Under the pieces are notes generated by a model. That model worked only from the letters and a program-made list of their open reading frames with translations, was not told the origin of the DNA and did not search any database. The position numbers and the translations under genes are program-made. This document shows positions 56,553 through 64,000 of a stretch of DNA of 64,000 nt, piece by piece (the stretch's first letter is position 1; each line of letters starts with the position of its first letter). This DNA is from Micromonospora sp. WMMA1363 (GTDB lineage Bacteria > Actinomycetota > Actinomycetes > Mycobacteriales > Micromonosporaceae): the NCBI RefSeq assembly GCF_030345795.1, contig NZ_JAUALB010000001.1, positions 677,001 to 741,000 on the forward strand. The letters are read 5' to 3'.

Positions 56553-57853
56553 ATGCGCATCGCGATGATCTCGGAGCATGGCAGTCCGCTGGCCGTTCTC
56601 GGTGGCACGGACGTGGGGGCCAGAACGCGCACGTCGCTGAACTCTCGGCTGCCCTCTCGGCCGCCGGGCACGACGTTCGGGTCTACACTCGCCGCGACGA
56701 CCCGGAGCTACCGGTCACCGTCCACGCCACGGACGGTTACGACGTGGTGCACGTTCCCGCGGGGCCGGCAGAACGGTTGGCCAAGGACGCGCTGCTGCCG
56801 CATATGCAGGAGTTCAGCCGGTGGCTCGTCGACCGGTGGCGGAGTGGGGACTGCCAGCCCGAGGTCATCCACGCGCACTACTGGATGAGCGGGCTCGCCG
56901 CACTGACGGCCGGTTGGCAGGTCGGCCTGCCTGTCGTGCAAACCTACCAGGATCTCGGGGTGGTCAAACGGCGACACCAGGGGGCGCAGGACACCAGTCC
57001 GGCATGCCGGATCGACAGCGAGCGTGAGTTGGGCTGCTTGGTCGATCGCGTGGTCGCGCAGTGTTCAGACGAAGTCGGTGAGCTGGTCCGGCTGGGAGTG
57101 CCGCGGTCCCAGATCGTGGTCGTGCCGGCCGGGGTGAACCTGGACGCCCTGGCCGCACGATCGGATTCGGCCGTGGTGCGTGCGACCGGCAGGTTCCGGA
57201 TCCTCACCGTCGGCCGCCTCGTGCGGCGGAAAGGCTTCGAGACCGTCATCCGCGCGATGGCCCTGTTGCCCGACGCGGAGTGCGTGGTGATAGGTGGTCC
57301 GCCGGGTGGCCTGGATGCTGATCCGTCGGCCCGACGCCTGCGGGACTTGGCGGAGACCTGCGGGGTCGCCGACCGGGTCCAGTTGGTCGGCTCGGTGCCT
57401 CGAGCGGCGATGGGCGACTGGTACCGCTCGGCGGACGTCCTGGTCGCCGCCCCCTGGTACGAGCCATTCGGGCTCACGTTGCTGGAGGCTATGGCCTGCG
57501 GTTTGCCCGTCGTCGGCACGGCGGTCGGGGGCTTGCGGGACACTGTGGTCGACGGGGTGACCGGTGACCTTGTGCCAGCCCGGAGCCCGCGGGCGCTGGG
57601 TGTCGCGCTCCGGCGGCTACTCGACGACGAACCCCGTCGATCCGCGTACGCTGGCGCAGCGCGCGAGCGGGCCCGAACGTACTCGTGGTCGGCCACCGCC
57701 GGGCGGTTGGCTGGGCTCTACGGCGAAGTCGTGGCGGTGCACCGGCCGGCTACGGGACGACCGTCGTCTCCGACGCGGAGTCGCCGGTCCACCGAGTTTC
57801 CCCCCGACGCATGGACAACCTGGTCTTCCTCGGGCCCGGTGGAGCCGGGTTAG
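56553..57853 (+). CDS. GT4-family glycosyltransferase, with a -1 frameshift near 56617
   Basis: Read across the break it is about 433 residues. The start MRIAMISEHGSPLAVLGGTD is the donor-domain loop of GT-B enzymes. After the break come VIHAHYWMSGLAAL, LTVGRLVRRKGFETVIRAM and the nucleotide-sugar motif EPFGLTLLEAMACGLPVV. The frame breaks at five G (56615-56619): six would give GGQNAHVAELSAAL, the normal family sequence. The C-terminal ~30 residues are low-complexity and unlike the family, so a second lesion may extend the frame. ATG 56553 follows GAGAAGAGG. Likely a cell-envelope or secondary glycosyltransferase, not clearly part of the pathway. Confidence 0.8.
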
Positions 57854-58094
57854 GGATGAGGCTGGCCGGCGCGCTCTCCAGGTCTGGTAGCCGAGCTGGC
57901 TGGGTGGGGCGGGATCGCGCCACTCGCGCGATCCCAGAGCCGGATCCCGTGCCGGACCGGTCGCGGGGGGCGATGTGATGTTCCACGGAACAATCCGGAG
58001 CGGGGGCGCAGATCTCGCAGGGGATCGTCGAGTTGGAGCACGCAGGCCGACCTGCTCACCCTCCTGAGATGCTGACGCCGCCGACGCTCGGGGG

Positions 58095-58532
58095 TCAGCG
58101 CAGCAGCCGCTCGGCCAGCGCCCAGCCGAGAACCAGCAGAACGAGAATCTTGACGACCTCCAGTGCTACGTACCACAGGTGCAGCGACGAAGGGGGCGGC
58201 TGGAGTCCATCGATGATCATCTGGGCGCGTCGATCCAGCAGCGGGCGCAGGACGGCGGCCTGGGTGAGCAGAATCAGCCAGAGTGCGCCGATTCCCATCC
58301 ACCGTCCAGCGCCGACGACGGTTCCGAACGCCGCCACCGTCAGCCCGGCCAGTAGGACGATCTCCGCCGCGTTGAGAGCGCGGAAGACGAGCCGTCCGAT
58401 GCCCAACCCGATCGGCAGGGTGACACCCGGGGCCCGGAACTTCAGCGGAGCCTCGATCAGTGAGATGGACAGCACCATCCCCAGCCACAGGAACGGCACG
58501 GCCACTTGAACGAGGTCCCGGAATCTGGTCAT
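58095..58532 (-). CDS. Small four-helix membrane protein
   Basis: A 145-residue integral membrane protein with four predicted hydrophobic segments: VAVPFLWLGMVLSISLI, AEIVLLAGLTVAAFGTVV, WMGIGALWLILLTQAAVL and VVKILVLLVLGWALAERLL. The first two flank a conserved-looking LIEAPLKFRAPG loop. No family is recognised with certainty. Its ATG overlaps the stop of the upstream regulator (ATGA), so the two are co-expressed. Confidence 0.8.
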   Translation of the reverse strand: MTRFRDLVQVAVPFLWLGMVLSISLIEAPLKFRAPGVTLPIGLGIGRLVFRALNAAEIVLLAGLTVAAFGTVVGAGRWMGIGALWLILLTQAAVLRPLLDRRAQMIIDGLQPPPSSLHLWYVALEVVKILVLLVLGWALAERLLR

Positions 58533-59188
58533 CGGGGCATCTCCTTGTCGACGGCGGTGAGCCGGGCGACACACACGCCCGGGCGCGCGAACGGCACCAG
58601 ATCGGTGGCGATGTGCGGCGTCACGGTCTCCACGACCTCCCGGAGCAGCCCGCGGTGCATACCGCACACCACGTCAGGGTGCCGCCGAGCGACGTCCTGG
58701 AACGGGCATGCGGACAGATTGATCACGCCGGCGTCCCGCGACGGTTGGAAACCCAACTCGCTGAAGACGGCGATGGCTCTCGTGGTGGCGACCTCGACGG
58801 TGTCGGCTCCGGGTGGCGGCGGCGCCGGCCGGCCGACGCTCCGCAGCCAGGACCGGCCGGCCTGCTCGGCGAGGTCGCCGGCCCTGCCACGGTCGAGCTG
58901 AGCGGCGAGCACCTCGCTGAGGAACTGGTATCCCGTGGGTGGCGCCGGTGGCGTCACCGCGCGGTAGCGGATCTGGGGGCGTCCTCGGCCATCCGGCGCT
59001 GTGCGCTCCCGGGTGAGGAGACCGGCGTCGGCCAGGACGTCGAGGTGGAAGCGGACCGTGTTCGGGTGCAGTTCGGTGGCCGCGGCGAGTTCCTTGACGC
59101 CCAGCGGGCCGTCGCCGGCGCGGAGCGCGTCGAGAATGTGCCGCCTGCTCGGCACGGCGAGTGCGTGGAAGCTCACGTCTTCGCTCAC
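58529..59188 (-). CDS. Winged-helix regulator with C-terminal cysteine motif (ArsR/SufR-like)
   Basis: A 219-residue regulator. Residues ~8-75 form a winged helix (PSRRHILDALRAG, KELAAATELHPNTVRFHLDV, LLTRERTAPDGRGRP). The C-terminal domain contains LSACPFQD, VVCGMHRGLL and GVCVARL: three cysteines and a histidine that could bind an iron-sulfur cluster, as in SufR-type regulators. It diverges from a truncated globin with only 16 nt between the starts, and is coupled to a membrane protein. A redox or nitric-oxide sensor controlling the globin is the natural hypothesis. GTG start at 59188. Confidence 0.82.
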   Translation of the reverse strand: MSEDVSFHALAVPSRRHILDALRAGDGPLGVKELAAATELHPNTVRFHLDVLADAGLLTRERTAPDGRGRPQIRYRAVTPPAPPTGYQFLSEVLAAQLDRGRAGDLAEQAGRSWLRSVGRPAPPPPGADTVEVATTRAIAVFSELGFQPSRDAGVINLSACPFQDVARRHPDVVCGMHRGLLREVVETVTPHIATDLVPFARPGVCVARLTAVDKEMPR

Positions 59189-59204
59189 GGCACTATTTTA
59201 TACG
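59189..59204. promoter_or_regulatory. Very short divergent promoter, leaderless in both directions
   Basis: Only 16 nt separate the GTG of the regulator from the ATG of the globin. TATTTT (plus) and TATAAA (minus) act as possible -10 boxes just upstream of the start codons, so both mRNAs should be leaderless and the regulator, if it binds here, would cover both promoters. Confidence 0.45.
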
Positions 59205-59637
59205 ATGCTGATCGTGGAAATTGTAGACGGCCTGCCCGACATCACCGGCCGCGCCGACATCACCGCGTTGGTCACCGACTTCTACACCCGGGCGTTCGCG
59301 GACGACCTGCTCGGCCCGGTCTTCCTCGATGTCGCCCGGATGGACCTGGCGACCCACCTGCCGATCATGTGCGACTTCTGGGAGACCGTGCTGTTCCGCT
59401 CCGGTACGTACCAGCGCAACCCTTTGCGCCCGCACGTGGAGCTGAACCGTCGGGAACCACTGACCGAGCGGCACTTCCGCCGCTGGCTCGAGCTGTGGTG
59501 CGGCACCGTGGACGACCGGCACGCCGGCCCGAAGGCCGAGCTGGCCAAAGGTGCAGGCGAATCGGATCGCCGGCGCGATGCTGCGGCGGCTGGCCGGCGG
59601 CGAACACCACATGATCCGCTCGCGTCCGTCAAGCTGA
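59205..59637 (+). CDS. Truncated haemoglobin, group III, with a +1 frameshift near 59548
   Basis: Read across the shift it is about 143 residues, the normal length. Family features are LVTDFYTRAFADDLLGPVF, HLPIMCDFWETVLFRSG and the proximal-His helix LTERHFRRWLELW. After AELAK the frame must shift by one at AAA (59547-59549), which gives VQANRIAGAMLRRLAGGEHH and a stop at 59635-59637. Without it the frame runs into unrelated sequence to 59921. Group III globins bind oxygen or nitric oxide. It is divergent from the cysteine-containing regulator. Confidence 0.82.
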
Positions 59638-60003
59638 CCATCGTCGTCACGGCTCCGGACGGACGACGGTACAAGGTGCTCGGGAGACACCACAGTCGTC
59701 GGTGTCCACATCGGTGTCCGCTTGGACGGCGATGGGCTGCCCCGGCCGCCCTGACCCGCCTGTCTGCCCACCGACGCGGAGATCACCGCCGGCTTCCCCT
59801 CCCGGCGCCGAACGAATCCGACGCGGCTGCCGGGGGAGCTCACCGTCCCGGTGTACTCAACCGCGTCGAGGAGATGGTGGCGCCCGTCGGTCCGTACCGA
59901 CGCGGGGTCTCACGGCACTGACATCGGCGGGTTTCGTGGACCGCCCGGTCCGTGCGTGACGGCGGCACTGGCGATCCGGCCGAGTCCGCTCCGACGACCG
60001 GGG
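59638..60003. other. Gap without a clear gene
   Basis: The 366 nt between the globin and the LCP gene contain short open pieces in several frames (for example VTAPDGRRYKVLG near 59650) but no start, ribosome site or domain. It may hold remnants of a decayed gene. Confidence 0.4.
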
Positions 60004-61053
60004 TCAAAGTGTCGCCACCTCGGGTTGCGGATGTGCGGCAAGCCACTCGTCCGTCCGGTCGGCCCTGATCGCGGCGGCGAGTTCATCGACCCCTCCGGGA
60101 TCGAGCGCGACGGACGATCCGGCGTCGGTTCGCATCGTTCCGAGGATCGGTGTGGTGGCGAACTTGATGTCGTTGACATCGATGTTGCGCAGCTCCAGCG
60201 CCAGGTCGGTGAGGTCCAGTCCATCATCGACGGTCAGTGATCTGGCGGCCGTGGTCAGCAGTGTGTTGAGTTTGGCCGGGTCGGTGAGCATCGAGCCCTG
60301 GTTCATCTTCGTCAGCACGCCGAGGATGACGTGCTGCTGGTTCTTGATCCGGCCCAGATCGCCACCGGGGGTGCCCTTGCGCTGCCGTACGAACTCTCCG
60401 GCTTCGACCGCGTCGAGGTCGTGACATCCTTCGTTCCAGGTCCTGCCGCTGCCGGAATGCACGGTGTAGGGTATGCAGACCCGTACGCCGCCAACTGTGC
60501 GGACCAGTTCCTGTACCCCGTTCAGATTGACGATCACGGCGCCGTTGAGTGGTATTTTCGTCAGTTGGTAAACCGTTTTCGCGGCGAGGTTGGCGCCGCC
60601 GAATGACATCGCAGCATTGATCTTGTTTTTCCCGCCTTTCCAGTTTCCGCCCGCAGGTACGTCGACATAGCTGTCCCGGGGGATGGAGACGACGAACGCG
60701 TTCTTGCGGTCGCCACTGACGTGGGCGATCATAATTGTGTCCGATCGCGATCCCCGAGCGTCGGCTGGCGCGGGCTGGTCGACACGGGAGTCGGTGCCGA
60801 GGATGAGGAAGTTGAGCGGCTCCCGTCGGCTACCCTGCTTGGACGCGGTGGGCACGCCTTGCAGGATGTCCTCCCGGGCGACCATTCCCTCGTAGTGGTC
60901 GCTTGCCAACTTCGCCGCGAGTAGGGAACCGCCGCCCAGGATCAGAGCAGACGCGGCGACGCCGATGGCGAGCCAGTGGTACCAGCGTCGCCGCGGTCCC
61001 GACGCGGACCGGGTCTTGGCGGCCGCCGTTTCGTCGGAGTCATCCAGGCTCAA
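60004..61053 (-). CDS. LytR-CpsA-Psr (LCP) family cell-wall glycopolymer ligase
   Basis: About 349 residues. A short cytoplasmic N-terminus, one transmembrane helix (WLAIGVAASALILGGGSLLA), then the extracellular LCP domain: LNFLILGTDSR, GSRSDTIMIAHVSGDRK, VVSIPRDSYVDVPAG and RQRKGTPGGDLGRIKNQQ, with the arginines and aspartates that bind polyprenyl pyrophosphate. LCP enzymes attach teichoic-acid-like polymers to peptidoglycan. TTG 61053 is chosen because AAAGGA lies seven nt upstream; the frame stays open to 61299, but that part looks non-coding. Confidence 0.85.
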   Translation of the reverse strand: MSLDDSDETAAAKTRSASGPRRRWYHWLAIGVAASALILGGGSLLAAKLASDHYEGMVAREDILQGVPTASKQGSRREPLNFLILGTDSRVDQPAPADARGSRSDTIMIAHVSGDRKNAFVVSIPRDSYVDVPAGGNWKGGKNKINAAMSFGGANLAAKTVYQLTKIPLNGAVIVNLNGVQELVRTVGGVRVCIPYTVHSGSGRTWNEGCHDLDAVEAGEFVRQRKGTPGGDLGRIKNQQHVILGVLTKMNQGSMLTDPAKLNTLLTTAARSLTVDDGLDLTDLALELRNIDVNDIKFATTPILGTMRTDAGSSVALDPGGVDELAAAIRADRTDEWLAAHPQPEVATL

Positions 61054-61532
61054 TGTGTCGTCCTTTGAGGTCGCTGTCGCGAGTTCCAACAGGTCCGCCG
61101 TCCACGCCTGTGGGCGACACGCCGTATTGGTGACCGGACGCCCTGACGAACGGGGCGGCGGTGGACGTCGGACCGGCGTCCGGCAACAGGTCGACCAGGG
61201 CGTCGCCGGGTGCTTGCGCGCGAGCGCCGTGCCCGTCGCAGAGTGCCGGATCTCGGGCATCCTATCCCGCGATATGCCATAAGTCCGGCAGGCCACCACC
61301 TTCTGCCGGGGCCGGTCGCGGCGGGTCGTCCCGGCGTTTGTGGTGGCGCCCTCGCGTTCCGACTGTGCCTGCCGGTCTGTGCCGTCTCACCGCGTCCTTG
61401 GAGACCATGGCGTGGTCACCAGGCGCGCTGCGAGTCGGCGTGGCCGCGGATCGAGGCTTGATCTTCAAGCGGTGGACGGATCGCCGGGGAAGGAATTCCT
61501 TCTCCGGCGATCTCATCATTTCGGGTGATCTG
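61054..61532. other. Gap with no recognisable gene
   Basis: About 480 nt upstream of the LCP gene. A palindromic AT-containing patch TATCCCGCGATA occurs near 61262-61273. Nothing else is recognised. Confidence 0.4.
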
Positions 61533-61904
61533 TCATGCGTCTCGTCGGCAGGTGTCGGTGATGGTGACGTCCGTGGCGCGGACGAAAGCCTGGCGGTGGT
61601 TGAACCAGATCTGGTGGTAGCGGATGCGTCCCGTGACGACGGTGCCGGTGCTGCCGAATGCCGTGGCGTAGTAGTCGGTGGGTACGCGGGTGGGGTCCAT
61701 CGCGTAGCGCTGTCCCGCGGTGATGAGGTATTGCAGGGGAACGAGTGGCTGGGGGTATACGCCGGTGTCGCGGTAGGCGGCTTTCTCGGGGAACGGCCTG
61801 CCGTAGACGGGGATGCTGTTCTGGCCTTCGCGTGGCGAGACGACGAGTCCGCAGGTGGCGACGGCGGTCGGTTTGCGTTCCGGGTCGCGGAGCGCTAATG
61901 CGAC
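61533..61904 (-). pseudogene. 5'-truncated remnant of a secreted wall-associated protein
   Basis: On the minus strand a 123-codon open stretch ends in TGA (61535-61533) but begins after an in-frame TAA (61907-61905) with no start codon until Met near the middle. The translation is clearly protein-like: PREGQNSIPVYGRPFPEKAA, VPLQYLITAGQRYAM, VPTDYYATAFGSTGTVVTG and IWFNHRQAFVRATDVTIT. This resembles the C-terminal SH3-like segment seen after N-acetylmuramoyl-L-alanine amidase domains in actinomycete secreted proteins. The catalytic part is absent, so it looks like the 3' remnant of a deleted gene. Confidence 0.6.
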
Positions 61905-61907
61905 TTA

Positions 61908-62180
61908 CCGTTCACGTTCACGTTGTCGGAGGAATTACCTGGTGGTGGTCGTCTGCTTCAAGCGCGCATCGCCGAAGCCGTTTGCGAGCACCGCTCAGAC
62001 GGCGCTCGGGGTGGCCAGGGTTGACCCGGCTGGCCAGGTTGAACGACTCCATCGGTGCACTGTTACGAATGAGACGTTGATTTGTCAGTTGTAAACTCTT
62101 CTTGTTGATCTTCCGGGATCTTACAGTGAGATTCGGGCGCCCCGCCAAAAATGTGAACCGGCATCACCTAGGAGGTCGCC
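61908..62180 (+). promoter_or_regulatory. AT-rich upstream region of the coiled-coil/HExxH gene pair
   Basis: The segment 62060-62130 is the most AT-rich of the window and probably holds the promoter. A Shine-Dalgarno AGGAGGT (62170-62176) directly precedes GTG 62181. Confidence 0.5.
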
Positions 62181-62735
62181 GTGCCGTCACTGCAGGATGT
62201 CGCCGACCAGATCAACGCCAAACTTGACGAGTTGATCGTCAACACGGCCGTGACCGCACAGGTCAGAGACGGGGTAATCAACCTCAACAACTCGGTGTCC
62301 AACCTTGATGTGCACATGCAGGCAGGAATGGCGAATATCGCCGGCGGCCTGCTCGCGATCTGGGAACTGGAAAAGGCGTCACTGGCCGAGCTGCGCCATC
62401 ACAGCGAGCAGAACGACACCGTTATCTGTCTACTGCAGAACGCCAACGAGCTGCTCTGCGGAATCACCCGCAAACTCACCATGGAGCTCCGGGTCAGCCA
62501 GGACACCAACGAGGCTGTGCGACGCATGGAGGGCATCGTGGAACGTGGCATGCCGGCCGCCGCCGGCGACTACGACCGCTTGCGACAGGTCAAGGACACG
62601 TTGGCTGAGTGTTGCCCACCGCAGCCCGTCGAACCCGAGCCCTGCCCGGAGCCGTGCCCGGTCCGCCAGCACAAGCCGTACCAGCCCAAGGGGCAGGACT
62701 GGAAGCCGGCCGCGCTCCCCAAGCCCGAGGGCTGA
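62181..62735 (+). CDS. Coiled-coil protein with Cys/Pro-rich tail, unknown function
   Basis: A 184-residue acidic protein. Residues ~1-130 are heptad-like helix (LQDVADQINAKLDELIVNTA, RDGVINLNNSVSNLDVHM, TNEAVRRMEGIVERGM), with cysteines in VICLLQNANELLCG. The tail contains CCPPQPVEPEPCPEPCPVR, a Cys-Pro repeat, then a basic Pro-rich end. No signal peptide. It is followed after 19 nt by the HExxH protein, and the pair has strong ribosome sites. Possibly a structural or targeting partner; the function is not recognised. Confidence 0.8.
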   Translation: MPSLQDVADQINAKLDELIVNTAVTAQVRDGVINLNNSVSNLDVHMQAGMANIAGGLLAIWELEKASLAELRHHSEQNDTVICLLQNANELLCGITRKLTMELRVSQDTNEAVRRMEGIVERGMPAAAGDYDRLRQVKDTLAECCPPQPVEPEPCPEPCPVRQHKPYQPKGQDWKPAALPKPEG

Positions 62736-62754
62736 CCACGATAGGGAGGACGCG

Positions 62755-64000
62755 GTGACGGTCTTCATCCAGAATGACGCGATCGGGGCCGGTGCCGGCA
62801 CCATCCAGCCCGACCTGGCCGCGGTGCACCTGCTGGTGATCGCGAACCTCGATACCGGCTTCGGGCTGGGCGCGACCACCGGGAACCTCCAGGAGGTCAT
62901 CTACACCCGGACCGACCCTGGGATCCCGCCAACCCGACTGGACACGTTGGTAAACACCGACTTCGGAATCAACCCGGCCGGCGTGGACATCATCGTGCTC
63001 GCGGTGGGCGGCAACTTCACCCTCAACGATGGCACTCTGATCACCAACAGGGGCGGCACGGCCCTGTCTCCGGCCGGGTCGGGCATGCCCGGGTCGACGC
63101 TCAACGGCACCACCTCCTGTCTGGTCATCTACGACACCAGCGACAACAACGGCAACGGCTACTGCCTGGCCCGGGAGGGCACCGGTGGAACGCTGGACCT
63201 GCGACTGCCCGTGTCGGTGATGACGTACCACGAGCTGTCACATGCCCTACGCATCGTCACCGACAGCCTGTTGGAGCTGACCGCCACCTGCGATCCAGCC
63301 TCACCAGAGGAAAACACGGCGATCACCGATGAGAACGACATGCGTACACAACTGGCCACCCTGCTCGGTGACCCGGTGGTGCTGCGGGATCCGAACATCC
63401 ACTGCGGGACCAGTTGCGGTGGCGGGGGTGGCGGTTCCTGCTGCATCGTCGCGTCGGTCACCTCGGGCTCCCCACTCTCCGCCGAGGTCGCGGCGCTGCG
63501 GTCGCTGCGTGACGGATTCCTGCGTCGCAGTGAGTCGGGCTTCGCCTTCTTCGAGGCCCTACACCACGCCTACTATGCCTTCAGCCCGCAGGTGGTCACC
63601 AGCATGGCGGCGGACCTGCAGCTACGGGCGGTAACCCTGGACGGTTTCGTCCGGCCGCTGATCCGGATGCTGCAACTGACCCACGACTACGCCGTCGACG
63701 GCGTCGACCCGGTCGAGCTGGGCCGACGCTACCTCGACGGGCTCGGAACCGCCGAGCAGATCCAGGCCACCCAGGCGGTGGGTGAGAGGGTCGAGAAGAT
63801 AGTTCGCGGCGGCGACCCGGCCGAGCTGAGCCCGACCGAGCAACGGGTGGCGTCGCTGCTGGTCGGGCATGCGCTGCCCGACCCGCACATCCGGTGGGCG
63901 CTGATCGAGCCGGTGCGCTCGTACCACCGCCTGTTGCCCGACGCGCTGGCCGGTGAACAGTCACCGCAGTTGGGGCGGCGACTTACCACGATGATCGTCG
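62755..64000 (+). CDS. HExxH (metallopeptidase-like) and CFI-box-like protein, cut by right edge
   Basis: 415 residues are visible from GTG 62755 (GGGAGGA upstream) to the window end with no stop. Residues ~1-150 form a beta-rich domain (VHLLVIANLDTGFGLGATTG, GVDIIVLAVGGNFTLNDGT). SVMTYHELSHALRIVTD at ~160-176 is a zinc-type HExxH helix. A glycine run (CGGGGGGSCC) precedes CIVASVTSGSPLSAEVAALR, FLRRSESGFAFFE and HAYYAFSPQV, which match the CFI-box pattern (CFIATAxYG, then V-LR-FRD, then YY-SP). The C-terminal helical part continues beyond the edge. Possibly a peptidase acting in the cell; partner is the coiled-coil protein upstream. Confidence 0.8.
   Translation, partial: MTVFIQNDAIGAGAGTIQPDLAAVHLLVIANLDTGFGLGATTGNLQEVIYTRTDPGIPPTRLDTLVNTDFGINPAGVDIIVLAVGGNFTLNDGTLITNRGGTALSPAGSGMPGSTLNGTTSCLVIYDTSDNNGNGYCLAREGTGGTLDLRLPVSVMTYHELSHALRIVTDSLLELTATCDPASPEENTAITDENDMRTQLATLLGDPVVLRDPNIHCGTSCGGGGGGSCCIVASVTSGSPLSAEVAALRSLRDGFLRRSESGFAFFEALHHAYYAFSPQVVTSMAADLQLRAVTLDGFVRPLIRMLQLTHDYAVDGVDPVELGRRYLDGLGTAEQIQATQAVGERVEKIVRGGDPAELSPTEQRVASLLVGHALPDPHIRWALIEPVRSYHRLLPDALAGEQSPQLGRRLTTMIV

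Noticed and set aside
57685..57978. Small gene after the glycosyltransferase (MDNLVFLGPGGAGLGMRLAG)
   Set aside because: Overlaps the C-terminal extension of the glycosyltransferase, has no ribosome site and no recognised family; possibly a decayed neighbour.
61161..61898. Plus-strand open frame upstream of the coiled-coil gene
   Set aside because: Opposite to a protein-like minus-strand remnant; composition and lack of a ribosome site do not support it.

Overview
GC-rich actinomycete DNA (very high third-position GC; frequent GTG and TTG starts; many ATGA/GTGA stop-start overlaps; an LCP cell-wall ligase; a group III truncated globin). It looks like Micromonosporaceae or a close relative, but the genus cannot be fixed by eye. 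About 1-55 kb is one large secondary-metabolite locus. About 55-64 kb is chromosomal flank with several damaged genes. I saw no tRNA, rRNA, CRISPR array, IS element or integrase.

Layout. 1-866 (-): start of an NRPS with a condensation domain, cut by the left edge. 980-2843 (+): a P450 and a VOC protein. 2919-5497 (-): MFS exporter and Sfp-type phosphopantetheinyl transferase. 5698-20374 (+): a pyochelin-like heterocyclising NRPS operon, ArCP-Cy-A-PCP-Cy-A-PCP, then docking-Cy-A(MT)-PCP-TE, a saccharopine-dehydrogenase-like oxidoreductase, a PchG/Irp3-type thiazolinyl imide reductase and a type II thioesterase. 20418-26647 (-): fatty acyl-AMP ligase, O-methyltransferase, two acyl-CoA dehydrogenases and a flavin monooxygenase. 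26760-32159: a VOC protein, an FAD amine-oxidase-like enzyme, a metallo-beta-lactamase-fold hydrolase, a methyltransferase and a third acyl-CoA dehydrogenase. 32278-39533 (-): aryl-acid-type AMP ligase, second FAD oxidoreductase, free carrier protein and a Cy-A-PCP-TE NRPS. 39708-54848 (+): ferredoxin, thiolase, CoA-transferase, then a tightly overlapping reducing type II PKS operon (ketoreductase, two hotdog dehydratases, ACP, KS, CLF, second KS, incomplete KS-like protein, hydrolase, double-hotdog thioesterase, DsbA-like isomerase, class II aldolase, CoA/AMP ligase, P450).

Working model (inference). The type II PKS, with its isomerase and the dehydrogenases, makes an unusual unsaturated or aryl acid. 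An AMP ligase with an enlarged aryl pocket activates it, and the NRPSs add cysteine-derived thiazoline/thiazolidine rings. No salicylate synthase and no siderophore uptake genes are present, so this is probably not an ordinary pyochelin or yersiniabactin locus.

Four genes carry single-base frameshifts at homopolymers (NRPS2 near 12486, P450 near 53960, glycosyltransferase near 56617, globin near 59548). This suggests sequencing error at least as much as pseudogenisation. A motif AACATAC/GTATGTT recurs in promoter regions across the locus. At two of them it lies near a second shared word, GACGGGTGT, and one copy sits inside a perfect 11-bp inverted repeat, suggesting one shared regulator.

The right flank holds an HTH protein, a glycosyltransferase, a regulator-membrane protein-globin module, an LCP protein, the remnant of a secreted protein, and an unusual pair: a Cys/Pro-tailed coiled-coil protein followed by an HExxH plus CFI-box-like protein cut by the right edge.
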